The notes under the pieces were generated by a model that was not told where the DNA came from, searched no databases, and saw nothing but the letters and a program-made list of their open reading frames with translations. A DNA stretch of 32,978 bases from Phycisphaerales bacterium UBA3158 (GTDB lineage Bacteria > Planctomycetota > Phycisphaerae > Phycisphaerales > SM1A02), in contig DEYM01000042.1 in the NCBI GenBank assembly GCA_002364555.1, positions 1 to 32,978 on the forward strand, in the 5' to 3' direction. Positions 14,855-23,147 of the stretch are shown here, in pieces. Positions within the stretch are counted from its first letter, which is position 1; each line of letters begins with the position of its first letter. The position numbers were made by a program, and so were the translations under genes.

Positions 14855-15961
14855 ATGAAAACGCAACGAAACATCATCGGCATCATGAGCGGCACCAGCC
14901 TCGACGGGATCGATGCCGCCATGGTCGAGGTGCATGGTGTCGGTCTGGATATCGTCGTCACTCCGGTACGCCACTGCTCATGCATAATCGGATCCGCGGC
15001 AGAGGCGCTCGCGGCCATGGCTCACGATGAACCGATGAAGACCTCGACATGGGCCACCGCCCGCGTCGCGTTCTCGAAACAATGCGCCCAACTGGCCAAC
15101 GAGTGCGCCAGCGGAACACCGGCGGACCTCGTCGTCGTGCATGGACAGACCGTCCATCACGCACCACCATCATCGATTCAACTGATCAATGCCGCCGTCA
15201 TCGTCCAGCAGACGTCCTCCCCCGTACTGCACGATCTTCGGGCGGCCGATCTGGCGGCCGGGGGCCAGGGAGCCCCCATCACACCACTGGCCGACTGGAT
15301 CCTGTTTCGAGATCCCGAGCCCACCACGGTCCTGAACCTGGGCGGATTCTGCAACTTCACCGCGTTGCCGTCCGATCAGGGAGGCGTTCACGACCTTGAG
15401 GGAATCGTCGCCGGGGACATCTGTGCCTGCAACCAACTCCTCGATCGTGCCGCACGAAGCCTTCTGGATCTCGACATGGATCCCGAAGGCAGTCATGCCG
15501 CACGTGGCCGATGCCAGCCGGATGTCTCCAGAAAGATCGTCGATCGACTCAAGGAACAGTTCGATCAGAACCGTTCCCTTGGCAGTGGCGATGAAGGCCA
15601 TGACATGCTCGAGCTACTCGAATCCATCGTCGATGCGAAGGATGCACTGGCCACCCTCGTGGATGCAGTCGCCACCACCATCACTGATTCGATACCCGCC
15701 GACGGACAACGACTCCTTCTGGCTGGCGGCGGAGCTTTCAATGAACATCTGGTCCACTCGATCAGAAGCCGATGGAAGGGCCACGTCGCCTTGACCAGCG
15801 AACAGGGCATCGACGTTCAGGCAAGGGAAGCCATCGCCATGGCCACACTCGGCGCATTGGCGATGGATGACATCCCCATCACCCTACCTCAGGTCACCGG
15901 CCGTGGAACACGTGTCGCCCGCGACGGCTGCCTGACGACGACCGTCGCTCGAGACCATTGA
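14855..15961 (+). CDS. anmK: Anhydro-N-acetylmuramic acid kinase
   Basis: The 368-residue ASKHA-fold kinase opens the 1,6-anhydro ring of anhMurNAc and phosphorylates it to MurNAc-6-phosphate in cell-wall recycling. The signature GIMSGTSLDGIDAA (9-22) is at the N-terminus, HGQTVHH and NLGGFCN are in the middle, and LLAGGGAFN closes the nucleotide site. Length matches the family. Planctomycetes do have peptidoglycan, so a recycling enzyme fits. No murQ or nagZ is adjacent. It ends 21 bases from the convergent M32 peptidase gene. Confidence 0.93.
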   Translation: MKTQRNIIGIMSGTSLDGIDAAMVEVHGVGLDIVVTPVRHCSCIIGSAAEALAAMAHDEPMKTSTWATARVAFSKQCAQLANECASGTPADLVVVHGQTVHHAPPSSIQLINAAVIVQQTSSPVLHDLRAADLAAGGQGAPITPLADWILFRDPEPTTVLNLGGFCNFTALPSDQGGVHDLEGIVAGDICACNQLLDRAARSLLDLDMDPEGSHAARGRCQPDVSRKIVDRLKEQFDQNRSLGSGDEGHDMLELLESIVDAKDALATLVDAVATTITDSIPADGQRLLLAGGGAFNEHLVHSIRSRWKGHVALTSEQGIDVQAREAIAMATLGALAMDDIPITLPQVTGRGTRVARDGCLTTTVARDH

Positions 15962-15982
15962 AGTATCGAGCCCGATCCAGCA

Positions 15983-17527
15983 TCAGACGCCGTAGAGCGG
16001 TCGCAGCTTGTCGTTGAGATGCGCGACGAGTGGTGCCGACTCCAGTGGACGACCCGTCACCCTTTCGCATAGCTCGCCGGCACGGTAGCGACGTCCATGT
16101 CGATGGATGTTGGTTCTCAACCAGTCGAGCAGGCCGGAGAACTCGCCCTTCTCGAACTGCGAGTACATGTCCGGCATGTCCGCCATAGCCTTCTCGAAGA
16201 ACTGGGCACAGTAGAGATTGCCGAGCGTGTAGGTCGGGAAGTATCCGAGCGAACACATCGACCAGTGGACGTCCTGCATGCAGCCACGAGCATCGTCGGG
16301 CACCTCGATGCCAAGATAGTCCTTGTACTTGGTGTTCCAGGCATCGGGAATGTCAGCGACAGCCAGATCACCACGCATCAGGGCGCGTTCCATCTCGAAG
16401 CGAATCATGATGTGCATGTTGTAGGTGGCTTCATCGGCCTCGACCCGGATGAAGTCGGGCTTGACGATGTTGGCCCCTCCGTAGACATCCTCGAAGCTCA
16501 GGGAAGCGACCGAGTCACCGAGTACTTCCTTCATCATGGGATGACACCATTTCCAGAAGGCCTCGGAACGGCCCACCTGGTTCTCCCACATGCGGCTTTG
16601 CGACTCGTGGATGCCCAGGGAGATCGAGTTGCCCATCGGGGTTCCGATATGGGCTTCGAGCAGCCCCTGCTCGTAGAGACCGTGACCGGTCTCGTGCATG
16701 GTGGATCCAAGCGCGTCGTTGACGTTGTTCTCATGGAAACGAGTCGTCATACGGACATCGTTGCAGTGCGAACCACCACAGAATGGATGAGTCGAGACGT
16801 CGAGACGACCACGGTCGAAATCGAATCCGAGTTGAGCCGCCACCTTCTCGACGAACAGCTTCTGCTTCTCAACCGGCACCTTCACTTCGTTGAAGGCATT
16901 GCTGGGAGACTTGCTGGATCCCATCAGATCATCGAGCAGAGCCTGGAGTTCCTTGCGAAGCGGAGTGAATACGGACTCCACCTCCGCAGCGGTGCACCCT
17001 GGCTCGTAATCCTCGGCCAATGCATCCCACGGCTCCCCGGATGGATCCCACCCATAGCACTTGGCCTTTCGCTTCATGAGATCGACAACCTGCTCGAGAC
17101 TGCCCTTGAAGAGACTGAAGTCGGATGCCTTGCGAGCATCCGCCCAGCAGTGCATGGCGCTGGAACTCAAGGCCGCCTCCTCCTCGACGAGTGCCGCGGG
17201 CAGACAGGTCGCCCGGTCGTATCGCCGACGAATCTCCCTGATGTTGACCGCCTCGACCGATTCCGGATCGGACGTGAGATCATTCTCCGCTTCGCATCCA
17301 GCCAAGGCCTCTCCGGTTGCAGGATCCGTGAAGGATTCATGGGCAAGACGGGACAGCACGGCCAGCTGGGCGCCTCGGTACTTCACGCCACCGGATGGCA
17401 TGAAGGTCTCCTGATCCCATCCGAGGATTCCGGCGGAACTACCGATGAGCCCCGCTTCCTTCACTCGCTCGAGGAGCTGCTCGTAGGCAGGATGTGTCGT
17501 CTTGGTGGTCTCTGTAGCAGTGGTCAT
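15983..17527 (-). CDS. M32 family carboxypeptidase (Taq-type)
   Basis: The 514-residue cytoplasmic zinc metallocarboxypeptidase has the HExxH site at H278-E279...H282 (MHETGHGLYEQG), the family motif DVRMTTRF before it, and GIHESQSRMWENQVGR after it, which supplies the third ligand Glu. The early GILGWDQETFMPSGG is also an M32 marker. These enzymes remove C-terminal residues with broad specificity. The start at 17527 is supported by AGGAGG seven bases upstream; the longer open frame is not. It is transcribed alone after the terminator of the ankyrin gene. Confidence 0.95.
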   Translation of the reverse strand: MTTATETTKTTHPAYEQLLERVKEAGLIGSSAGILGWDQETFMPSGGVKYRGAQLAVLSRLAHESFTDPATGEALAGCEAENDLTSDPESVEAVNIREIRRRYDRATCLPAALVEEEAALSSSAMHCWADARKASDFSLFKGSLEQVVDLMKRKAKCYGWDPSGEPWDALAEDYEPGCTAAEVESVFTPLRKELQALLDDLMGSSKSPSNAFNEVKVPVEKQKLFVEKVAAQLGFDFDRGRLDVSTHPFCGGSHCNDVRMTTRFHENNVNDALGSTMHETGHGLYEQGLLEAHIGTPMGNSISLGIHESQSRMWENQVGRSEAFWKWCHPMMKEVLGDSVASLSFEDVYGGANIVKPDFIRVEADEATYNMHIMIRFEMERALMRGDLAVADIPDAWNTKYKDYLGIEVPDDARGCMQDVHWSMCSLGYFPTYTLGNLYCAQFFEKAMADMPDMYSQFEKGEFSGLLDWLRTNIHRHGRRYRAGELCERVTGRPLESAPLVAHLNDKLRPLYGV

Positions 17528-17610
17528 TCCAGGCCCTCCTGATGCATCAGTGCAAATAGTTGAATCGAGGGGATGATCATAGCATCCACCCGAGTTCCCA
17601 TGAAATGAAA

Positions 17611-17638
17611 CAGGGGCCGGCCTGATGGCCGACCCCTG
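17611..17638 (-). terminator. Terminator of the DUF1573-ankyrin gene
   Basis: A 12-position GC-rich stem (one G-T pair) with loop ATCA is followed on the minus strand by TTTCATTTC. It starts 29 bases after the stop codon and precedes the M32 gene. Confidence 0.8.
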
Positions 17639-17666
17639 CAAATAGGACTGTTCTTCGAAGGATCGA

Positions 17667-19346
17667 TCACTTCTTGGAAGCGGGCATCCGTTCTTCAAGG
17701 ACCTGGATCACCTCGACCGCATTGGCATCGCTGCGAACGCGTGCCAGATCAAGTGCGGACTGGCCGGATGACGAGACCACCTCGATGTCCGCACCATTGT
17801 CCAGCAGCAGTCTGATCTTCTCGGCGGTACCACCGTTGTGTTCAGCGGCACGCAGAAGGGCCGTCTTGCCGTTGCGGTCCTTGGCATTGACATTGGCCTT
17901 CGCATCGACGAGCGCCCTCATGCCCTCGAACTTGCCGGTCTGTGCCGCATGCATGATCGGTGTACCACCATCGACGGAATCACGCGCCTCGATGTCGGCA
18001 CCGGCCCGGACGAGAATCGGAATCGAATTCGAATCACCGACTGCGGCCGACCAGATCAATGGGGTGTATCCAGTGGCGGCACCCTTGGTCTCCAGTTCGG
18101 CTCCGGCATCCACGAGCACCTGGACGCAGTCGGCGTTTCCGAATGCGGATGACCAGGCCAGAGGCCCACCGATCACGAGATCGCGGGCATTCACGTCAGC
18201 ACCGTTGTCGAGGAGCATGACGAGGATCTTGGGGTTCTTCGAAGTACCACCATGCATGAGGGCCGTTCGCTTGACACGGTCGGTCGCATCGACCTCCGCA
18301 CCCGCCTCGAGCAGAATCCTCACCGCTTCAGAGTTGCCGTTCTTGGCGGCGATGCCCAGCAGAGTGACACCGGATGAATCCTTCTCATCGACGTCGGCCT
18401 TCTCTTCAGCCAACCGCTTCTGCAGTTCGGCATGTCGACCCTGTCTGACAAGCGTCGACATGTCGGCGACTCTCGGAGCGGCCGTGGGGACATTGGTGTC
18501 GCCCTTGATGCCCTTTGACTTCTTGTCACCGTTGCTCTGTCGCTTCTCGCGGATGCGACGCTGGATCTCGGCTCGCTGCTCACGATTCAGGTCGACCACG
18601 GTGAAGAACTGGTTGCAGCGATCATGACCCTCGAAGTAGAAGGTCAGCTTTGCGTTTTCAGCGTTGTTCCACCACTTGTCCCAGTCGACCACCACTTCAT
18701 GTCGAGTGGCGGCATCAGCGGGGACAGTCTTGAGGACATCCGGAATCGAGCGAGTGATCTTGAATGGCTTCTCATCGATGGATTCAAGGACGATGACGCC
18801 CTCGGGATTCTTGTCGATGCCGAGCTTGTCCGGCGTCATCTTCACGAAGGAGATCGATTCCCCCTGCACTGGAACACGCAACTGCGGGTAGCCGTCGATC
18901 GTGAAGGTCACTGTCTTGTTGAGCTTGCGGGCAGTCGGGCCGCCCCGCATCCTGACCTTGACGTCAGTCGTCTCGCCGGGACCCAGGACCGTGTTTCTCT
19001 GGAAATCAGCAGTCGTGCAACCACAGGATGCCTTCGCGGAACGAATGGTCACCGGCTGGGCGCTGGAGTTTCGAAGTGTGACCATGGCCTCCTTGGTCTC
19101 GGTCGTGGAGAACTCCCCCAACTCGATGACTTCAGGATCGGCGATGATCACCTGCTCGGTCAGGACGGCACCATCGCTTGGTGGCCCCGTGGGTGTCAAC
19201 ATCATCGGAGGAGTGCCTGGATTGACCTTGGTGGGATCCGCCTTGGCAGGCTCTCCCGGCTCCTGAGCGGCGGCTGATACGGCCGCGAGTCCAGCAATCA
19301 TGAGAAGGATGAACACCTTCATGCTCGATGTAAGACTGAGTTGCAT
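17667..19346 (-). CDS. Exported DUF1573 protein fused to ankyrin repeats
   Basis: The 559-residue protein has an N-terminal signal peptide (MKVFILLMIAGLAAVSAAAQ from Met9). Residues 65-160 form a DUF1573/ASH-type Ig-like domain with the hallmark SCGCTT (C108, C110) and GPGETTDVKV. A linker rich in Lys/Arg lies around 265-300. About seven ankyrin repeats fill residues 300-555 (for example GVTLLGIAAKNGNSEAVRILLEAGA-type units). Start ATG 19346 has GAGGAAAAG upstream; Met9 (19322) is an alternative. DUF1573 proteins are abundant in planctomycetes and Bacteroidetes with unknown role. Ankyrin repeats suggest protein binding in the periplasm or outside. It is monocistronic. Confidence 0.85.
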   Translation of the reverse strand: MQLSLTSSMKVFILLMIAGLAAVSAAAQEPGEPAKADPTKVNPGTPPMMLTPTGPPSDGAVLTEQVIIADPEVIELGEFSTTETKEAMVTLRNSSAQPVTIRSAKASCGCTTADFQRNTVLGPGETTDVKVRMRGGPTARKLNKTVTFTIDGYPQLRVPVQGESISFVKMTPDKLGIDKNPEGVIVLESIDEKPFKITRSIPDVLKTVPADAATRHEVVVDWDKWWNNAENAKLTFYFEGHDRCNQFFTVVDLNREQRAEIQRRIREKRQSNGDKKSKGIKGDTNVPTAAPRVADMSTLVRQGRHAELQKRLAEEKADVDEKDSSGVTLLGIAAKNGNSEAVRILLEAGAEVDATDRVKRTALMHGGTSKNPKILVMLLDNGADVNARDLVIGGPLAWSSAFGNADCVQVLVDAGAELETKGAATGYTPLIWSAAVGDSNSIPILVRAGADIEARDSVDGGTPIMHAAQTGKFEGMRALVDAKANVNAKDRNGKTALLRAAEHNGGTAEKIRLLLDNGADIEVVSSSGQSALDLARVRSDANAVEVIQVLEERMPASKK

Positions 19347-19758
19347 GACACACTTTTCCTCTGTTTGCCTGTGACCATGAATTGGCACAGAACGTGGTTT
19401 TGAGCGTTTTCTCGGACGAAACCCGTATCGAAATCGGGCTTTGATCGGTTCGAACGGACAACTACCTCGACCTGGATTAGAACTCCGAAGAACCGGAGAC
19501 CTACCACGTCTCACGAACAAGCTCCTCGGAACACATCAATGGTAGCCGAAAGAATCCTTGTCGGTTCGGAGCAATCGGGCTATTGAGCCAACGATTCAAA
19601 TGTGGGCTTTATTGTCGGAAACCCTGCTAATTTTCGTGTTATCGGATCTTTACAAGTCAAAAACCCGATTCCTGCCGTCCCGTAAGAACGTCGGTGATGG
19701 CCACGGAAAGCAACCGCCATCAAGTCGGGCTATGCTCCGCCATTCAAAGGGCCAAATC
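19347..19758. other. Divergent intergenic region without recognised genes
   Basis: These 412 bases separate the divergent DUF1573-ankyrin and MEMO-like genes and must hold both promoters. No convincing box pair stands out. A small CCCG/CGGG hairpin at 19422-19438 is the only structure noted. A frame open from 19558 into the MEMO-like gene is unsupported by a ribosome site. Confidence 0.4.
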
Positions 19759-20967
19759 ATGAGCAGCAACGAGATACCGGAACACATCCAGAAGCCTCAT
19801 ATCCGCCGAGTCCACCCCATTCCGGGGCAGGATCAAAGCGGCCGGCCGATCGTCCAGCTGAGAGATCCCTTCATGCTCGCCAGAGATCGAATGCTTGGCG
19901 TGCCTGTCCAGGCCATGCAGGCGATCCAGATGTTCGATGGCGAACATACGCTTCAGGAGATCGCCGATTCAATCAAGCGAACCCTCGCCGACATCGAGAC
20001 GCTCGCCAGGAACATGGATGAGGCTGGACTGCTCTGGGGGCCTCGCAGCGAGGCTCTGGAGGCATCCCTGAAGCAGGAGCTTGAACGCATGGGACATCTG
20101 CCCATGCGTCACAGCAGGGTCCTGGGCGAGACGGAAGAGGATGCCAGAACGAAGCTCAGGGAATGGATGCACCAGACGGAAGATCCTGAAATCACTGGTG
20201 TGATCAGGGGACTGGTTGTTCCGCGACTGGATTTCAACGCCCTCTACCCGGTCTATGCCGGTGCCTACCACACGGTGCTCAACCAGAAGATCGATCATGT
20301 CCTCATCCTTGGATGCAACCAGTCAGGTCTGGGCGAAGGTGTCATCCTCACCCAGCTGGGGCTTCAATCCCCACTTGGCATTCTTCCAGCCGATGCGGAC
20401 TTCATCGAGGCGCTCACCGATCGCCTTGGCAAGGATTGCCTCCGGGATGAACTGGATCACATGACCGAACATGGACCTGAAATGCAGGCGCCATGGATTC
20501 AGGACTGCCTCAGTGAACCAACCCCCGTCACAGTGGCACTGGTCCCGGATCCATTGACTCAACCAGCGGATCAATCCGGAGATCTTGTTTCGAACAAAGC
20601 CTTTGCCGAAGCGGTCAGGGAAGTCATCGGCACCATCGGCGGTCGCACCCTCGTACTGGCTGCCGTTGATCTGAGTTCGGTGGGGCCACAGGTCGGTGAA
20701 CCTCGTCCAGTTGATGACCAGCGACGATTTGATGTCGAACGGCATGACCGAGAAATGCTTGGGACGTTTTCCAATGGTGACCCAGACGGTTTTCTCGACG
20801 AGGCACGTCGAACTCGCAACCCGACCAGATGGTCCGGCATTGGTCCGATGTCAACACTTCTTGAAATACTTGAGGATGCCCAGGTAGAGCTGATCGACTA
20901 TCGACAGATGATGCTGGACGACAAGGGCTCGGCCATGATCAGCGAAGCCTGCCTTTCCATCACATGA
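19759..20967 (+). CDS. MEMO-like protein (AmmeMemoRadiSam system protein B family), probably metal-site-less
   Basis: This is a 402-residue protein. Residues 1-130 form a helical, winged-helix-like extension. Residues 145-400 follow the MEMO fold in order: a VVPRLDF segment (153-159), ILGCNQSG (183-190), EHGPEMQ (237-243), VDLSSVG (303-309) and WSGIGPMSTLLE (358-369). In active-looking family members these positions read PHxxY/F, G-x-x-H, SDLSHY and RxCG; here they are R156, Q188, S307 and S359, so the metal-binding His and Cys appear lost. Start ATG 19759 has AAAGGG upstream. The stop overlaps the dtd start (ATGA), so both are co-translated. Neither the radical SAM partner nor AMMECR1 is in the window. 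Confidence 0.75.
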   Translation: MSSNEIPEHIQKPHIRRVHPIPGQDQSGRPIVQLRDPFMLARDRMLGVPVQAMQAIQMFDGEHTLQEIADSIKRTLADIETLARNMDEAGLLWGPRSEALEASLKQELERMGHLPMRHSRVLGETEEDARTKLREWMHQTEDPEITGVIRGLVVPRLDFNALYPVYAGAYHTVLNQKIDHVLILGCNQSGLGEGVILTQLGLQSPLGILPADADFIEALTDRLGKDCLRDELDHMTEHGPEMQAPWIQDCLSEPTPVTVALVPDPLTQPADQSGDLVSNKAFAEAVREVIGTIGGRTLVLAAVDLSSVGPQVGEPRPVDDQRRFDVERHDREMLGTFSNGDPDGFLDEARRTRNPTRWSGIGPMSTLLEILEDAQVELIDYRQMMLDDKGSAMISEACLSIT

Positions 20968-21407
20968 TTGCCGTTGTCCAACGAGTGTCGAAGGCTGCAG
21001 TGACGGTTGAAAAATCCGACTACGAGGCCCACATCGAACATGGCTTGATGATTCTTCTGTGCATCGAACAGGAAGACACATCGGATAAGGCCGACTGGAT
21101 GGCTGCGAAGATCGCCAATCTGCGTGTATTCGAAGACGATCAACAACGTTTCAATTTATCTATTAACGATGTTGGCGGATCCATCCTGCTGGTGAGCCAG
21201 TTCACGCTGGCTGGAGACTGCTCGAAGGGCAATCGTCCGAGCTTCATGAACGCTGCAGCACCCCCTGATGGGCAGAAACGCTTTGATCAGGTCAAAGAAC
21301 TGCTGAAGCAGCAACATGAGATCCATGTTGAATGTGGCCGTTTCGGGGCTTCGATGCAGGTCGCGATTGTCAACGAAGGCCCAGCCACGTTCATACTGAA
21401 CAGATGA
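20964..21407 (+). CDS. dtd: D-aminoacyl-tRNA deacylase
   Basis: The 147-residue enzyme hydrolyses D-aminoacyl-tRNA (and Gly-tRNA-Ala) for translational proofreading. The family ends are intact: MIAVVQRVSKAAV at the N-terminus, LLVSQFTLAGD with GNRPSF in the middle, and the Gly-cisPro motif NEGPATF near the C-terminus. Length is typical. It is translationally coupled to the MEMO-like gene upstream. Confidence 0.95.
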   Translation: MIAVVQRVSKAAVTVEKSDYEAHIEHGLMILLCIEQEDTSDKADWMAAKIANLRVFEDDQQRFNLSINDVGGSILLVSQFTLAGDCSKGNRPSFMNAAAPPDGQKRFDQVKELLKQQHEIHVECGRFGASMQVAIVNEGPATFILNR

Positions 21408-21417
21408 GCCTCCTGGC

Positions 21418-21460
21418 AAAAAAAAAGAGAGCCCGATGTTGCAAAGCAACAAACGAGCTC
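21418..21460 (-). terminator. Terminator of the uracil-DNA glycosylase gene
   Basis: On the minus strand a stem (GAGC, CG, TGTTGC paired with small internal loops) is followed by nine T. It lies about 110 bases after the glycosylase stop and abuts the end of dtd. A run of eight G (21466-21473) lies beside it. Confidence 0.7.
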
Positions 21461-21572
21461 CTTGTGGGGGGGGCAATGTTGTGTGAGACAGTTGTCTCTG
21501 GAATGTATTTCGTCCGATCGTCCCTGAAGGTTCCCGACTTAATAAAAAAAACTCAGTCGGTCATCTAAACGA

Positions 21573-22283
21573 TCATTGAAGCTTTGCCATGACCTGCTGC
21601 ATATCACTCCAAACCTGATTCCTTACTTCCGAGGTGTATTGCCTCAGCAGGTAGGCCGGATGGAATGTCGGCATGACATCGATTGAACGTTCATCACACT
21701 TCCATTGACCCCATGTACCTCTCAGACGGGAGATAGGTTCAGTCGAATCAAGAAGAAAATGAGCGGCAGGCCCCCCAAGTGCCACAATCACTCGTGGCTG
21801 GATGATCTTGATTTGCTCAACCAGGAAAGGTGAGTGGTCGGCAATTTCGTTGGGCAACGGGGCTCGGTTCTCCGGCGGCCTGGCCTTGAGAACATTGGCG
21901 ATATAGGTCTGCTCGCGCGTAAACCCCATCGCCTTGATGATGTCATCGAGCTTTCTTCCTGCAGCTCCAACGAATGGCCTGCCCTCTCGATCCTCATCGG
22001 CTCCCGGGGCCTCGCCCACGAACATCAGATCAGCATGCGGGGCCCCTTCCCCGAAGACCGGCCGAATAGCACTTTCCAATGACTCACTCAAGGGAAAAAC
22101 ACTACAAAATCGCGTTTCAAGGCTTTCCAAGAGTTGTTCACGACTTTTGGAATTAACTATCGACTTTTCGTCAGGGGTCGATATTGTTCTGAATCTGTTG
22201 GGGATAAACGTAGACCCAAACAAAAACTCAGTTTCAAGGATCTGGCGTGCCCTCGCCCTCAATTGTCTGGAACTACTTGTCAT
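21573..22283 (-). CDS. Uracil-DNA glycosylase, family 4-like, lacking Fe-S cysteines
   Basis: The 236-residue protein shows family 4 motifs: VFGEG (76-80), FVGEAPGADEDREGRPFVGAAG (from 88), a NVLKARPPENRAP stretch (130-142) and MPTFHPAYLLR (204-214) with the catalytic-loop His. It should excise uracil from deaminated DNA. Classical members coordinate a 4Fe-4S cluster by four cysteines. Here the KCR cysteine is A134, the later one is H150, and there is no CxxC before VFGEG (F63 and S66 at those places); the only cysteines are C60 and C196. The enzyme may therefore be cluster-free. The N-terminal 60 residues are not recognised. The gene is divergent from the DUF2617 gene. Confidence 0.88.
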   Translation of the reverse strand: MTSSSRQLRARARQILETEFLFGSTFIPNRFRTISTPDEKSIVNSKSREQLLESLETRFCSVFPLSESLESAIRPVFGEGAPHADLMFVGEAPGADEDREGRPFVGAAGRKLDDIIKAMGFTREQTYIANVLKARPPENRAPLPNEIADHSPFLVEQIKIIQPRVIVALGGPAAHFLLDSTEPISRLRGTWGQWKCDERSIDVMPTFHPAYLLRQYTSEVRNQVWSDMQQVMAKLQ

Positions 22284-22469
22284 GGCTCAACATCTAGAGA
22301 TTCAACGTGATTTCTTGGTGATCGGAATATGCAAATTGTTCAAGCCTATTCAGAAATCTGGCGATTTGATACTTGAACACTCGCCAGAAAAGGCAACAAT
22401 GCCCCCCATCTTCTTGGGAGGGAAGAGAAGGAGAAGCTCGGATAATCGAGAATTCCGGAGGACTAACAG

Positions 22470-23051
22470 ATGAGCTTTACTTCACGATCGACAACCAGCC
22501 TTCAAGCGTATCACACGCTTCTTTACCGCGTACCTCTGCACCCCGAGTTCTTCCGTATCGAGGCTCGTGAGAAATCCTCTCACAGCAACTACGGATTCGA
22601 ATCCTGGCTGTTCAAGGGTGGGCATGCCTTCAGGTTCGAGCTAGACGATCTGAATGTCACCGAAATCGTGACACCAGAGCCGGGCATCATTCCTGAGCGA
22701 GGTCTCGTTACCTCACTTCCATGTGCCGGCGAGAAGGATCACGAATCCGAAATCGCCGATCGCGTCACCTATGTGACTTCGATCCAGACGGAAACACTCT
22801 CAGACCATCTCTATCAAGGCACCTATCGCGAGATGCTTGATCATGGACGAATGAGCGAAGGTCTTCTTCAGGTATGGGAAGAGGGCGGACCACCGAATCT
22901 TTCATTGGTCGAACACCAGCGGTATGCCGACGAGGTTCATATCCAGGGATATCACCTGCGAAGCGATTGCCTCATGGTGCTGAGAACCCAGTCCATCTTC
23001 CAGATCGGTTGCGCAGCCAATACCGATGAGGATTCGGACGAAGGCAACTGA
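22470..23051 (+). CDS. DUF2617 family protein
   Basis: This 193-residue protein is recognised from memory as DUF2617, a family of unknown function common in planctomycetes. Supporting stretches are LHPEFF near residue 23, GFESWLFKGGHAFRF, LNVTEIVTP, VTYVTSIQTETL and a closing SIFQIGC. There is no signal peptide or membrane helix, so it is probably cytoplasmic. The ribosome site GGAGGACTAACAG sits directly before the ATG. It is monocistronic and followed by a terminator. Confidence 0.75.
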   Translation: MSFTSRSTTSLQAYHTLLYRVPLHPEFFRIEAREKSSHSNYGFESWLFKGGHAFRFELDDLNVTEIVTPEPGIIPERGLVTSLPCAGEKDHESEIADRVTYVTSIQTETLSDHLYQGTYREMLDHGRMSEGLLQVWEEGGPPNLSLVEHQRYADEVHIQGYHLRSDCLMVLRTQSIFQIGCAANTDEDSDEGN

Positions 23052-23073
23052 GACCAACAACTGAACGTTTAGA

Positions 23074-23105
23074 AGACCCTCCATGATTCTCATGGAGGGT
23101 CTTTT
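23074..23105 (+). terminator. Terminator after the DUF2617 gene
   Basis: A perfect 13-base stem AGACCCTCCATGA/TCATGGAGGGTCT with a TTC loop is followed by TTTTC. It lies between convergent genes and may also slow transcription from the other side. Confidence 0.9.
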
Positions 23106-23147
23106 CATTCGTATTGGAATAACTCTGGAGAACGAAGGTTGATCTGA

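Noticed and set aside
16097..17542. 481-codon open frame on the plus strand
   Set aside because: It is antisense to the M32 peptidase, whose motifs are unmistakable; long antisense frames are common in this codon usage.
19441..19460. GTTCGAAC palindrome as a second SOS box
   Set aside because: The half-sites are in the wrong order and lack the four-base spacer.
19558..19758. N-terminal extension of the MEMO-like gene
   Set aside because: There is no ribosome site at 19558, while AAAGGG precedes ATG 19759, where family-like sequence begins.
21541..21572. A second terminator with an eight-A run right after the uracil-DNA glycosylase
   Set aside because: The T-run on the transcript lies inside the loop between the CCGACT/AGTCGG arms rather than after the stem, so it does not fit an intrinsic terminator.
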